A stretch of DNA of 60,008 nt. Source: JBOHTO01 sp050733695 (lineage in GTDB: Bacteria > Gemmatimonadota > Gemmatimonadetes > Gemmatimonadales > Gemmatimonadaceae). The translations under genes and the position numbers were made by a program. How positions within the stretch are numbered: the first letter of the stretch is position 1; the number at the start of each line of letters is the position of its first letter. Location: NCBI GenBank assembly GCA_050733695.1, contig JBOHTO010000021.1, positions 1 to 60,008 on the forward strand, read 5' to 3'. Positions 26,692 through 35,224 of this stretch are shown here, in pieces. The notes below the pieces were generated by a model. That model saw nothing but the letters and a program-made list of their open reading frames with translations. It had not been told where the DNA came from and searched no databases.

Positions 26692-27207
26692 ATGGAGCAA
26701 TCGCAGGATCCCTTCCTGGGACGAGTACTCACGGATCCGGCGACGGGACTCCCGAATGCGCCCTACTTCCGCCTGATTCGCGACTGGGAACAGCGGCGCG
26801 CCCAGCGGCGCAGCTACGCCGTGCGCGTCCTGACGGTCTCCGTGAGCGGCGGAGACGAGCGGGTGCGACGCTCGCTGAGCTGGCGGCTCTGCCAGGACCT
26901 CCGCGATTCCGATCTCATAGCGTCGGACGGCGAGGGTCGGTTCCGCATTCTCCTGACCTCCCCGGACGCCGAGAACGCCGACGCGATCTGTGCGCGCATC
27001 AGCGAGATAGCCAACGAGATCAACATCCGAACTCCGAGCAGGCACACCCTGGCCATGAGCGTCGAAGTAGACCCCGAGATCCCGGCCAGGACGTGCGGTC
27101 CGTGCGAGCCGATCGACGACGCCGAACTGCATTCGGGTCCGTACCCCGCCATCGACGGCGAGGATGCCGATGCGACGCCGCCGGGAGGATCACCTTCGCG
27201 TGAATGA
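26692..27207 (+). CDS. Degenerate GGDEF-like domain protein
   Basis: 171 residues. It starts MEQSQDPFLGRVLTDPATGLPNAPYFRLIRDWEQRR (shown in parts: LTDPATGLPN, YFRLIRDWEQ), the D-x-L/TGLPN helix that opens GGDEF domains. The active-site hairpin expected to read GG(D/E)EF is ASDGEGRFRILL, so catalysis of c-di-GMP synthesis is unlikely. ENADAICARISEIANEIN matches the following helix. An acidic Pro-rich tail closes it. It may bind nucleotide or have become structural. Start chosen at ATG 26692 with GCGAGG upstream. Soluble, no signal peptide. Confidence 0.65.
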   Translation: MEQSQDPFLGRVLTDPATGLPNAPYFRLIRDWEQRRAQRRSYAVRVLTVSVSGGDERVRRSLSWRLCQDLRDSDLIASDGEGRFRILLTSPDAENADAICARISEIANEINIRTPSRHTLAMSVEVDPEIPARTCGPCEPIDDAELHSGPYPAIDGEDADATPPGGSPSRE

Positions 27208-27230
27208 ACGCGCTGTGACGTCGCCCTGAC

Positions 27231-27260
27231 TTGCATCGGCGCTGTCCCGCGCCACACAAT
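27231..27260 (+). promoter_or_regulatory. Candidate sigma70-like promoter for the amidohydrolase gene
   Basis: TTGCAT at 27231-27236 and CACAAT at 27255-27260, 18 nt apart, precede the ATG at 27306 by about 45 nt. Matches are partial (three and four of six), so this is a weak prediction. Confidence 0.25.
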
Positions 27261-27305
27261 AACGAACCTCCGCTTCGCTCCTATCCAACCGGGGTTCGTC
27301 CGACA

Positions 27306-30300
27306 ATGAAACTCGATCTCTGCCGCGGGCTCCCTGCCCTGGCGCTCGCCATCGTCCTGCCGGCCAGCGCGGCCGCGCAGGACACGACCGCCACCGATAG
27401 CTCGGCGCGCGACAGCACGAAGAAAGGTCTGCCGCTCGAGCCGGCGCGCACGATCAGTTTCACCACCGACGAGGGGACCTGGCTCTCGCTCGATGTCTCG
27501 CCCGACGGGCAGACGATCGTCTTCGACATGATTGGCGACCTGTATCTGCTCCCGATGACGGGCGGTGCCGCGCGCCGCATCACCGAAGGCATGGCGTTCG
27601 ACGCCCAGCCGCGCTTCTCGCCCGACGGCGAGACGATCGTCTTCGTGAGCGACAGAAGTGGCGCGGAGAACCTGTGGCTGATGGATGCCGACGGGAGCAG
27701 CCCGCGCGCGCTCACAAAGGGCGACGACGCACAGTTCGTCTCCCCGGAATGGACGCCGGACGGCAACTATATCGTCGTATCCAGGAACGCGACGGGCGTG
27801 CTTGGGAGCACCTACGACCTGCATCTGTATCACAGGGATGGCGGATCAGGACTCGCGCTCACTGGCGCGGCCGACCCGGATGACGCCGAACCCGGCCCGC
27901 CGCCGCCCAACAACTTCCTCGGCGCTGCCTTTGGTGACGATCCGCGCTACATCTACGTCGCCGCCAAGCGAGGTGGCTTCGGCTACAACCTTCAGCTTCC
28001 CACCTGGCAGATCACGATCTACGACCGGGAAACGGGGAAGACGTTTCAGCAGACGAGCGCGTTCGGGAGTGCCTTTCGTCCCATAGTGAGCCCGGATGGC
28101 GACTATCTCGTGTACGCCACCCGCTACGACACCGCGACCGCTCTCAAGCTCCGCAGCCTCCAGAACGGCGATGAGCAGTGGCTTGCCGCCTCGGTCCAGC
28201 ACGACGATCAGGAATCCCGCTACACTCGCGACGTCATGCCCGGCTCCGCGTTCACACCGGACGGGAGCGCGCTCATCACATCGTACGATGGCGGTATCTG
28301 GCGGCTCGATATCCCATCGGGGCGCGCGACCGCGATTCCCTTCACCGTCGACGTGGAGCAACCCGTCGGGCCGCGGGTGCACTTCGAGTACGACATCAAC
28401 GACTCCACAGTCACTGTAAAACAGGTCCGCGGTGCGCGTCCGTCCCCGGATGGCGAGCGGCTCGCTTTCACGGCGCTCGACCGGCTGTGGCTGATGGACC
28501 TGCCCGACGGCCGGCCCCGCCGTCTCACCGAGGGCGACGTCGGCGAGCATTCGCCCGTGTGGTCGCCGGATGGACGCTACATCGCCTACGTGACCTGGTC
28601 CGAGGAGGGCGGCGACGTCTTCCGCGTGCGCAGCAACGGGCGCGGGAGCCCCGAACGCCTCACCACGGAGCGCGCGTTCTACTACAACCTGAACTACACA
28701 CCCGACGGGGAACGCCTGGTCGTTGCGAAGGCGCCCAGGCAGCCGCGCATCGAGGAACAGCGGCTGTATGGTGCAGAACTGGTCTGGTTTCCCTCTGACG
28801 GTGGCGAGACGACGAGCATCACTCCCCTCACGACATCCGGCTACCCGCACTTCACGAGCGACGGCGAACGGATCTACATCTACGATCCGTCGGACGGCCT
28901 GCTGTCGATGCGTTTCGACGGCACAGACCGCAAGCCCGTCATCAGGATCACCGGCTACAAGCCCCCTGGCGACGGTCCGAACAACCGGCCGGAGCCCGCC
29001 GAAGAGATCCTGATCTCGCCCGACGGCACGCGTGCGATCGCGCAGGTGAACAACAACATCTACGTCGTGGCAGTTCCCTTCGTCGGTGGGCGCACACCCT
29101 CGATCTCGGTCGTGAAGCCGGAGAACGCTCCGATACCGGTCACACGGGTGACCCAGGTGGGCGGCGACTTCCTGGGCTGGCACCCCGACGGCGAGCGTTT
29201 CTACTACTCACTGGGGCATACCTATTTCACGTATGACGTACCGCTCGCCGACTCGCTCGTACGCGACTCGACGATGCGCGCGGACTCGCTCGAGCGCGTG
29301 AAGGATGCGGGCGGGAAGGGCCCGGGTACGGGCGAGGAGGCGAGGGTCGACACTGCCCGGGCGGGCCAGCGCCCGGCTGCTGCTGTCGCGCTCACGCCCG
29401 CGGACTCCGTGCGGGTCGCGCGCGCCGACACCGGCACGAAGATGAAAGCCGCGTACGAACCCGACCGGGTGGACGTTCTCATCACCGTGCCTCGCGACAT
29501 GCCGCGTGGAGTCGTGGTGCTGCGCGGCGCGCGCATCATCTCGATGAAGGGTGACGAGGTGATCGAGGTGGGAGACATCGTCGTGCGCGACAATCGTATC
29601 GCGGCTGTCGGTACTTCCGGATCGGTGCCCATCCCCGATGTGGTGCACGTCATCGATATGACCGGCAAAACGATCATTCCGGGCTGGGTGGACATCCATG
29701 CGCACCTCAGGCCGTCCTTCGGCATCCACAAGACGCAGGTATGGGAGTACCTGGCGAACCTCGCCTACGGCGTGACCACGACGCGCGATCCGCAGACGGG
29801 GACGACCGACGTGCTGTCGTACGGCGATCTCGTTGCGACCGGTGATATCGTCGGTCCACGCATCTTCTCCACCGGCCCGGGAATATTCTGGTCGGACGAC
29901 ATCTCGAGCCTGGACGAGGCGCGCGATGTCATGCGGCGCTACTCGGAGTTCTACAACATCCACACGATCAAGCAGTACATGACCGGGCAGCGGAAGGTGC
30001 GGCAGTGGGTGATCATGGCAGCGAAGGAGCTCGGTATCATGCCCACATCCGAAGGCGGCCTCGACTTCAAGAAGAATCTCACGGAGGCGATCGATGGATA
30101 TCCGGGGCACGAGCACTCGTATCCCATCATGCCGCTGTACAGGGATGTCGTCGAGCTCATCGCACAGACGGGCATCGTCTACACGCCCACGCTGCTGGTC
30201 GTGTACGGAGGCCCGTGGGCGGAGAACTACTTCTACGAGCGCTACGACATTCTGCAGAACGAGAAGCTGGGCCGATTCACGCCGCACGCCGAGCTCGCGG

Positions 30301-30815
30301 AGCGTGCACTCCGGCGCCCTGGGTGGTTCCACGAGAGCCAGTATTCATTCCAGGAGGTCGCGGCCCAGGCAGCGAAGATCGTGGCGGCGGGTGGCCGCGT
30401 GGGGCTGGGCAGTCACGGGCAGCTCCAGGGGCTGGGCGCGCACTGGGAGCTGTGGGCCATAGCGAGTGGCGGCATGCCCAACCACGACGTGCTGCGCGTG
30501 GGCACGATCTTCGGCGCGGAGGCGATCGGCCTGGGCAAGGAGCTGGGATCGCTCGAGCCCGGCAAGCTGGCAGACCTCCAGGTGCTCGACCGCAACCCGC
30601 TCGAGGACATCCACAATACAACGAGCATCAGCCACGTGATGAAGAATGGGCGCCTGTACGATGCGGGGACGCTGGCCGAGCTCTGGCCGCGGCAGCGGGA
30701 TATTCCCGAGCCCTGGTGGAGGGAGACAGGTCCGGTCGCGGCGAACGGAAACGGTCGTGGACAACTCCCGCCGCCCCAGGACCAGCCCCAGGACCAGCCC
30801 CAGGACCAGCCCTAG
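27306..30815 (+). CDS. TolB-propeller amidohydrolase, exported
   Basis: 1169 residues. Signal peptide MKLDLCRGLPALALAIVLPASAAAQ (in parts: LPALALAIVLPASAAA). Residues ~40-650 hold many TolB/PD40 propeller repeats (DVSPDGQTIVFDMIGDLYLL, FSPDGETIVFVSDRSG, WSPDGRYIAYVTW). The C-terminal ~420 residues are a metal-dependent amidohydrolase: VIDMTGKTIIPGWVDIHAHL with the HxH ligands, GHEHSYPIMP, VGLGSHGQLQGLGAHWELWA and GKELGSLEPGKLADLQVLD. Likely periplasmic hydrolysis of cyclic amides or peptides, substrate unknown. It ends in three PQDQ repeats. The architecture is common in Gemmatimonadota-like genomes (recollection). Confidence 0.9.
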   Translation: MKLDLCRGLPALALAIVLPASAAAQDTTATDSSARDSTKKGLPLEPARTISFTTDEGTWLSLDVSPDGQTIVFDMIGDLYLLPMTGGAARRITEGMAFDAQPRFSPDGETIVFVSDRSGAENLWLMDADGSSPRALTKGDDAQFVSPEWTPDGNYIVVSRNATGVLGSTYDLHLYHRDGGSGLALTGAADPDDAEPGPPPPNNFLGAAFGDDPRYIYVAAKRGGFGYNLQLPTWQITIYDRETGKTFQQTSAFGSAFRPIVSPDGDYLVYATRYDTATALKLRSLQNGDEQWLAASVQHDDQESRYTRDVMPGSAFTPDGSALITSYDGGIWRLDIPSGRATAIPFTVDVEQPVGPRVHFEYDINDSTVTVKQVRGARPSPDGERLAFTALDRLWLMDLPDGRPRRLTEGDVGEHSPVWSPDGRYIAYVTWSEEGGDVFRVRSNGRGSPERLTTERAFYYNLNYTPDGERLVVAKAPRQPRIEEQRLYGAELVWFPSDGGETTSITPLTTSGYPHFTSDGERIYIYDPSDGLLSMRFDGTDRKPVIRITGYKPPGDGPNNRPEPAEEILISPDGTRAIAQVNNNIYVVAVPFVGGRTPSISVVKPENAPIPVTRVTQVGGDFLGWHPDGERFYYSLGHTYFTYDVPLADSLVRDSTMRADSLERVKDAGGKGPGTGEEARVDTARAGQRPAAAVALTPADSVRVARADTGTKMKAAYEPDRVDVLITVPRDMPRGVVVLRGARIISMKGDEVIEVGDIVVRDNRIAAVGTSGSVPIPDVVHVIDMTGKTIIPGWVDIHAHLRPSFGIHKTQVWEYLANLAYGVTTTRDPQTGTTDVLSYGDLVATGDIVGPRIFSTGPGIFWSDDISSLDEARDVMRRYSEFYNIHTIKQYMTGQRKVRQWVIMAAKELGIMPTSEGGLDFKKNLTEAIDGYPGHEHSYPIMPLYRDVVELIAQTGIVYTPTLLVVYGGPWAENYFYERYDILQNEKLGRFTPHAELAERALRRPGWFHESQYSFQEVAAQAAKIVAAGGRVGLGSHGQLQGLGAHWELWAIASGGMPNHDVLRVGTIFGAEAIGLGKELGSLEPGKLADLQVLDRNPLEDIHNTTSISHVMKNGRLYDAGTLAELWPRQRDIPEPWWRETGPVAANGNGRGQLPPPQDQPQDQPQDQP
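30774..30809. repeat. 12-bp tandem repeat, three units, at the 3' end of the amidohydrolase gene
   Basis: Three exact copies of CCCCAGGACCAG run to within 6 nt of the stop codon and encode a Pro-Gln-Asp-Gln tail. In-frame copy-number change would only alter tail length. Confidence 0.9.
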
Positions 30816-30833
30816 ACCTGGACCAGGACGTCG

Positions 30834-31514
30834 CTACTCGCCCTCGGGCCTTGCGCGCGCGAGCTGCGGTTCGCGTTGCGCCAGTGCGGGCGACAACTGG
30901 TTGGCTTCGAGCACGGCCAGTGCATTCGGCTCGGTGAGGAGCCGCGTCATGAAGCGCTGTCCCTCCGAGACACGTTCCATCTCCACGGCCACCGTGTCCA
31001 CCGCCTGCTCCAGCCGGTCGAGCCGATCCACTGCCTCGGTGGGCAGGGCCGGCCGCACAGGCGACATCGCTCGCTTCCAGATCAGTCGCGCCAGGGCGAT
31101 CGCGAGCGGGAAGAGGACGAACAGCGTGAAGACGATCGATATTGCCGTGACCTGACCGGGGCCGAGTCCGCCCAGCTCGCCATCTGCGAAAGCAGGGGCG
31201 GTCCCCTCCACCAGCCCTCCCGGTGCCGACGTGAGCTGTCGTCCCGTTTCGGCGATGTCGAGCTCCAGTTGCACGATCCGCTGATCCAGCACGGCGATCC
31301 GCTGTTCGAGCCCCGATCGTGTGACCTCGTCCGCCATCCTCAGTTCCTCGACCAGATCCTCCCGCCTGCCGGCGGCCGACTCGAGCTGGTTGGAGAGCTC
31401 CTCGCGTGCGGCACGAATTCCCGCGATCTCCTGGCGGGTGAGCTGGTCTGCGGCGACCGGGACCGGCAGCGGGGGTGGCGGCGGCGGGGGCGAGATCTCG
31501 GGATCTTGGTGCAT
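30834..31514 (-). CDS. Coiled-coil protein with one central membrane segment, unknown function
   Basis: 226 residues. A Pro-rich start (ISPPPPPPPLPVPVAADQ) is followed by a long charged heptad region (TRQEIAGIRAAREELSNQLE, LEQRIAVLDQRIVQLELDIAE), one membrane helix (VTAISIVFTLFVLFPLAIALARLIW) and a second helical region (VDRLDRLEQAVDTVAVEMERV). No catalytic motif. The layout fits a tail-out scaffold or sensor in the inner membrane. It is convergent with the amidohydrolase gene and divergent from the TetR gene. I do not recognise a named family. Confidence 0.7.
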   Translation of the reverse strand: MHQDPEISPPPPPPPLPVPVAADQLTRQEIAGIRAAREELSNQLESAAGRREDLVEELRMADEVTRSGLEQRIAVLDQRIVQLELDIAETGRQLTSAPGGLVEGTAPAFADGELGGLGPGQVTAISIVFTLFVLFPLAIALARLIWKRAMSPVRPALPTEAVDRLDRLEQAVDTVAVEMERVSEGQRFMTRLLTEPNALAVLEANQLSPALAQREPQLARARPEGE

Positions 31515-31620
31515 GGGTCTGCCTACGCGGGATCCTGGCTTCAGGGTTTCAGCGGCCGGGCTGGCTCCGAAACCTGACGTCCACCCCCGTCGTACACGAG
31601 ATCGTTACGAAGTCGAATGT

Positions 31621-31659
31621 AAGTAGTTACTTGCTTTCAGCCCCCCGTGTTCATATCTT
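31621..31659 (+). promoter_or_regulatory. Palindrome and promoter-like elements upstream of the TetR gene
   Basis: AAGTAGTTACTT (31621-31632) is a perfect 5-bp inverted repeat with a 2-nt centre, overlapping TTGCTT (31631-31636). TATCTT lies 17 nt further on (31654-31659). A repressor bound at the palindrome would block the -35 region, the usual arrangement for autoregulated TetR genes. The -10 lies only 8 nt from the ATG at 31668, so the message would be nearly leaderless, or the real start is different. Inference. Confidence 0.4.
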
Positions 31660-31667
31660 CGGGCCCC

Positions 31668-32294
31668 ATGGAGAACCGAGAGAAGATCCTGCAGGCAGCG
31701 GCCGACGTCTACGCCGAGTTCGGGTTTCGCGGCGCGACGACGCGCCGGATCGCGAACGCGGCCGACGTGAACGAAGTCACGCTCTTCCGCATCTTCGGAT
31801 CAAAGGAAGCGCTGATTGCCGAGGCCATCAAGTGCTCGTCGCTTGGCATCGAAACGCCGGTGCTCCCCGACAGTCCGGTCAATCCCGAGCCTGAACTCAC
31901 GCTGTGGGCGACCGGACATCTTGCGCGTCTGCGCAAGCGATGCCCGCTCATGAAGACGATGATGGCGGAGCTGGGGGAGCGCCCCGAAGTCTGTCAGTCG
32001 GCCTCGGAGGGTCCGATACGCGCCTCCGAACAGCTCTGCTCGTACGTGCGCGCGCTGCGCAGCGCCGGTCTTGCTGCCGCCGACATCCACGTCGAGACCG
32101 CGTGCGCGATGCTGCTCGGCGCGCTCTTCGCCGACGCCATGGGGCGGGACATGATGCCGAGCATCTTCCCGCAGCCAGCGGAGGCGGCGCCGCGCCTGTA
32201 TTCGGAGCTCTTTCTGCGGTCGATTGGTGTGCCGAAGCTGGCACGACGCAGATCGACAGTCGGCACCAGGGCCGCAGGAAAGGCCGCGCGCTGA
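31668..32294 (+). CDS. TetR/AcrR-family transcriptional regulator
   Basis: 208 residues. N-terminal HTH: REKILQAAADVYAEFGFRGATTRRIANAADVNEVTLFRIFGSKEAL (in parts: ILQAAADVYAEFGFRGATTR, IANAADVNEVTLFRIFGSKE). The variable C-terminal ligand domain contains several Cys (RKRCPLMK, PEVCQSAS, SEQLCSYVRA, TACAMLLG), which may matter for sensing. It is the first gene of a row on the same strand: tolC-type gene 36 nt on, then adaptor and RND permease. Local repression of this pump is the likely job. GTG at 31647 is an alternative start. Confidence 0.9.
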   Translation: MENREKILQAAADVYAEFGFRGATTRRIANAADVNEVTLFRIFGSKEALIAEAIKCSSLGIETPVLPDSPVNPEPELTLWATGHLARLRKRCPLMKTMMAELGERPEVCQSASEGPIRASEQLCSYVRALRSAGLAAADIHVETACAMLLGALFADAMGRDMMPSIFPQPAEAAPRLYSELFLRSIGVPKLARRRSTVGTRAAGKAAR

Positions 32295-32329
32295 AACCGA
32301 TTCACACGATCAACGTAATCGCAAAAACC

Positions 32330-33955
32330 ATGGATCAATTGACGAAGAATATACAGATCGCGGGCGCGGTGGCACTCATGCTCGCCTGCGCAGCAACGCC
32401 CTCGCGGATCGCGGCCCAGTCGGTGGCAGATTCCGGGCGCACGCTCTCACTGGCCGCGGCGGTCGAGTTGGCCGCCGGGCAGAGCGAAGCGGTGCGCATC
32501 GCCGAGGCTTCACTGCTCCGCGCGCGTGGACAGCAGTACCAGGCGAGGAGTCAGTATCTGCCTCAGCTTAATGCGACTGTGCAGTACAACAGGACGCTCA
32601 AGTCGCAGTTCGAGGAGATAGCGTCGCAGACGGGCGATGGTGGCGATCCCCCGCCGGACACCGGCGCGGTCGAGGAGAACCCGCTGGCCAAGATATTTGC
32701 CTCCGAGAGCCAGCTCGTACTGGGGCTCCAGTTCTCGCAGCTCCTGTTCGGCGGCGGTCGTGTGGCCGCCCAGAACGCGGCGGCGAACGCGGCGCGCGAC
32801 GCGGCACGGATCGGCCTCACATCGGCGCGCGCGCAGCTCACGCTCGACGTCACGGAAGCGTACTACGATGCGGTGCTCAGCGACCGGCTCGTCGAGATCA
32901 CCGCATCGTCGCTCGCGCAGACGGAAGCCGCGCTCCGGCAGGCATCGCTCGCACGCCAGGTTGGAACTGCCTCCGAGTTCGAATTCCTGAGAGCACAGGT
33001 CACACGTGACAATCAGCGTCCGATCGTCATCCAGACCGCGACAGCGCGCGATGTCGCTTACCTGCGGCTCAAGCAGCTCCTCAATCTTCCGCTGGACGAG
33101 CCGTTGCAGCTCACCACGGACATCATGGACGCCGCGCCCGTGCCGGGTGTGCGACTCACGTCCGTCGCCCTCCCGGTTGACGCGCTGTCAGATGTCGATC
33201 TGTCGCCGCAGCGCGCCGCGATTCTCTCGGACACTGCGGTGGCCGGGCGTGCGCCGGTGCGTCAGGCGGTGGAACAGGTCGCCGCGCAGCGAAGCTTCCT
33301 TCGTTCCGCCCGCGCCCAGCGGATACCGTCCATCGTCCTCACGTCTTCGTACAGGAAGATCGGATACCCGGTCGACGGTGTGCCCCGACTGAGCGAGTTC
33401 TTCAACGACTGGACGGCCGGGATTGCGCTGTCCGTCCCACTGTTCCTGGGCGGGCGGATCCGCGGCGATGTGATGGTCGCAGAAGCCGGATACATGGAGT
33501 CGCAGCAGCAGCTTCAACAGGCGACGGAGCTGGCCGCGCTCGACACACGTCTCGCGCTTTCCGAGCTCGAGGAGGCGCGCGCCGTATGGACGGCGAGCCT
33601 CGGCACGTCGGAACAGGCGAGCAAAGCGCTCACGATCGCGCAGGTGCGCTACGAGGAGGGACTGTCCACGCAACTCGAGCTCACCGAATCGCGACTTCTC
33701 CTGCAGCAGGCGCAGGCGAACAGGGCGCGTGCCGCCCGGGACCTTCAGGTCGCGCGCGTGCGACTCGCGCTGCTTCCCGACCTCCCGCTGTCGTTCGGCG
33801 CGGAGGGTGGCGCCGGTGCAGCAGCGGGCGCTCCCGGCTCCACGCCGGGTGGTGCAGGACAGTTCAACCAGCAATCCCAGTCGCAGGCGCAGGGCGCCGG
33901 CGGCTTCAACCAGACAGGAGGCAGCACCGCTGGCGGTGCGGGACCGATTCAATGA
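32330..33955 (+). CDS. TolC-family outer-membrane efflux protein
   Basis: 541 residues. Signal peptide IQIAGAVALMLACAATPSRIAAQ. Two OEP repeats with long helices: LSLAAAVELAAGQSEAVRIAEASLL, LTLDVTEAYYDAVLSDRLVEI, RAPVRQAVEQVAAQRSFLRSA, LSELEEARAVWTASLGTSEQA, and QVRYEEGLSTQLELTESRLL, the signature close to the C-terminus (all typical of TolC). FQFSQLLFGGGR-type and PLFLGGRIRGDV strands mark the barrel entry. It ends with a Gly/Gln/Asn-rich disordered tail. It provides the outer-membrane duct for the pump encoded downstream. Confidence 0.92.
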   Translation: MDQLTKNIQIAGAVALMLACAATPSRIAAQSVADSGRTLSLAAAVELAAGQSEAVRIAEASLLRARGQQYQARSQYLPQLNATVQYNRTLKSQFEEIASQTGDGGDPPPDTGAVEENPLAKIFASESQLVLGLQFSQLLFGGGRVAAQNAAANAARDAARIGLTSARAQLTLDVTEAYYDAVLSDRLVEITASSLAQTEAALRQASLARQVGTASEFEFLRAQVTRDNQRPIVIQTATARDVAYLRLKQLLNLPLDEPLQLTTDIMDAAPVPGVRLTSVALPVDALSDVDLSPQRAAILSDTAVAGRAPVRQAVEQVAAQRSFLRSARAQRIPSIVLTSSYRKIGYPVDGVPRLSEFFNDWTAGIALSVPLFLGGRIRGDVMVAEAGYMESQQQLQQATELAALDTRLALSELEEARAVWTASLGTSEQASKALTIAQVRYEEGLSTQLELTESRLLLQQAQANRARAARDLQVARVRLALLPDLPLSFGAEGGAGAAAGAPGSTPGGAGQFNQQSQSQAQGAGGFNQTGGSTAGGAGPIQ

Positions 33956-34002
33956 GATATGGCAGAGAGGAACCCCGCGCTCGCGGGACTGAAGGAGGGG
34001 CG

Positions 34003-35157
34003 GTGAGTCGGAGCGTTCAGAGTGACGACGCGGCCAGCAGGCTGCGTGTAGCGGCGTTCGCCACCCTTGCCCTCCTCACTGCGCTCGTCATGGCCGCGTG
34101 CGGCAGGAGCGAGGACGCCAGCGCCGAGGAAACCAGTTCGGGAGTTGTCATCGGGTCCGAGAACATTGCGGTGGTCGAACTCGACACCATCCTGAGCGGG
34201 CCCTCGATTTCCGGCTCACTGGCGGCGGAACAGGAAGCGACGGTGCGCGCCGAGATCGCGGGACCGGTGATCGCGACGTACGTGGAGGCGGGTGAGCGAG
34301 TGCCGGCCGGCAAGCTGCTGGCACGGATCGACGATGCCGCGCTGCAGGACGCATATCTCTCTGCTCGCTCGGGCGTCACGGCTGCGCAGAGCAATGCGGA
34401 CGTCGCGGTGCGCGAGGAAGAGCGCGCTCAGCGCCTCGTGGAAGCGGGCGCCATCGCCGAGCGCGCCGTGGAGCAGGCACGCAGCGCCCGGATTGCAGCA
34501 GAGTCGCAGCTCGCGGACGCGAAGGCGCGGCTCTCGCTCGCGCAGGAACAGATCGCCGATACGAGAATCACCGCTCCCTTCGCTGGCGTTGTCAGCGTGC
34601 GCCACGTCGATGCCGGCGACGTCGTTTCCCCCGGCACAGAGCTGGTCACCATCGTGGATCCGTCCAGCATGCGGCTGGAGGCGTCGGTGCCGGCAGACCA
34701 GCTCTCTGCCGTGCGAGTGGGGTCGCCCGTCTCCTTCACCGTCAGCGGTTATCCCGGTCGCGAGTTCACGGGGCGCATAACGCGGGTGAACCCGGTCGCT
34801 GATCCCGCGACACGTCAGGTGAGAATCTTCGCTTCCATTCCCAATTCCGGTCGTTCGCTCGTGGGCGGACTGTTCGCGGAAGGTCGCGTGGAGAGCGAGT
34901 CGCGGATGTCGCCGCTGGTTCCCATGAGCGCCCTCGACGATCGCGGGATGGAGCCGACCGTCATGCGCATACGCGATGGCAAGGTGGAGAAGGTTACCGT
35001 GCGCGTAGGTCTGACGGATGAAGCCACCGAGCGCGCAGAGATTCTCGCCGGCGTGGCCGCTGGCGACACCGTCCTCCTCGGCTCGGCGCGCGGAATAACG
35101 CCGGGCACAGCGGTGAGCGTTGGAGATCCTTCGGACAGTCCGGCACCAGCCAGTTGA
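34003..35157 (+). CDS. RND efflux periplasmic adaptor (HlyD/MexA-type lipoprotein)
   Basis: 384 residues. GTG start at 34003 with GAAGGAGGGG just upstream; an ATG at 33952 overlapping the tolC stop is an alternative. RVAAFATLALLTALVMAACGRSE is a lipoprotein signal. Adaptor parts in order: lipoyl half (ATVRAEIAGPVIATYVEAGERVPAGKLLARID, in parts), alpha-hairpin (LQDAYLSARSGVTAAQSNAD, RLVEAGAIAERAVEQARSAR), second lipoyl half (DTRITAPFAGVVSVRHVDAGDVV), beta-barrel (VSFTVSGYPGREFTGRITRVNP) and membrane-proximal domain. It bridges the RND permease and the TolC-like duct. Confidence 0.92.
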   Translation: MSRSVQSDDAASRLRVAAFATLALLTALVMAACGRSEDASAEETSSGVVIGSENIAVVELDTILSGPSISGSLAAEQEATVRAEIAGPVIATYVEAGERVPAGKLLARIDDAALQDAYLSARSGVTAAQSNADVAVREEERAQRLVEAGAIAERAVEQARSARIAAESQLADAKARLSLAQEQIADTRITAPFAGVVSVRHVDAGDVVSPGTELVTIVDPSSMRLEASVPADQLSAVRVGSPVSFTVSGYPGREFTGRITRVNPVADPATRQVRIFASIPNSGRSLVGGLFAEGRVESESRMSPLVPMSALDDRGMEPTVMRIRDGKVEKVTVRVGLTDEATERAEILAGVAAGDTVLLGSARGITPGTAVSVGDPSDSPAPAS

Positions 35158-35224
35158 TGCAGTCCGCTCGCGCCGGCATTTCTCGCGGCGGCGCGGGTGA
35201 GGAAATTCACGGAGACGCATAGTC

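Noticed and set aside
27846..29183. 445-residue minus-strand open frame inside the amidohydrolase gene
   Set aside because: Covers propeller repeats that are convincing on the plus strand; no independent evidence of expression.
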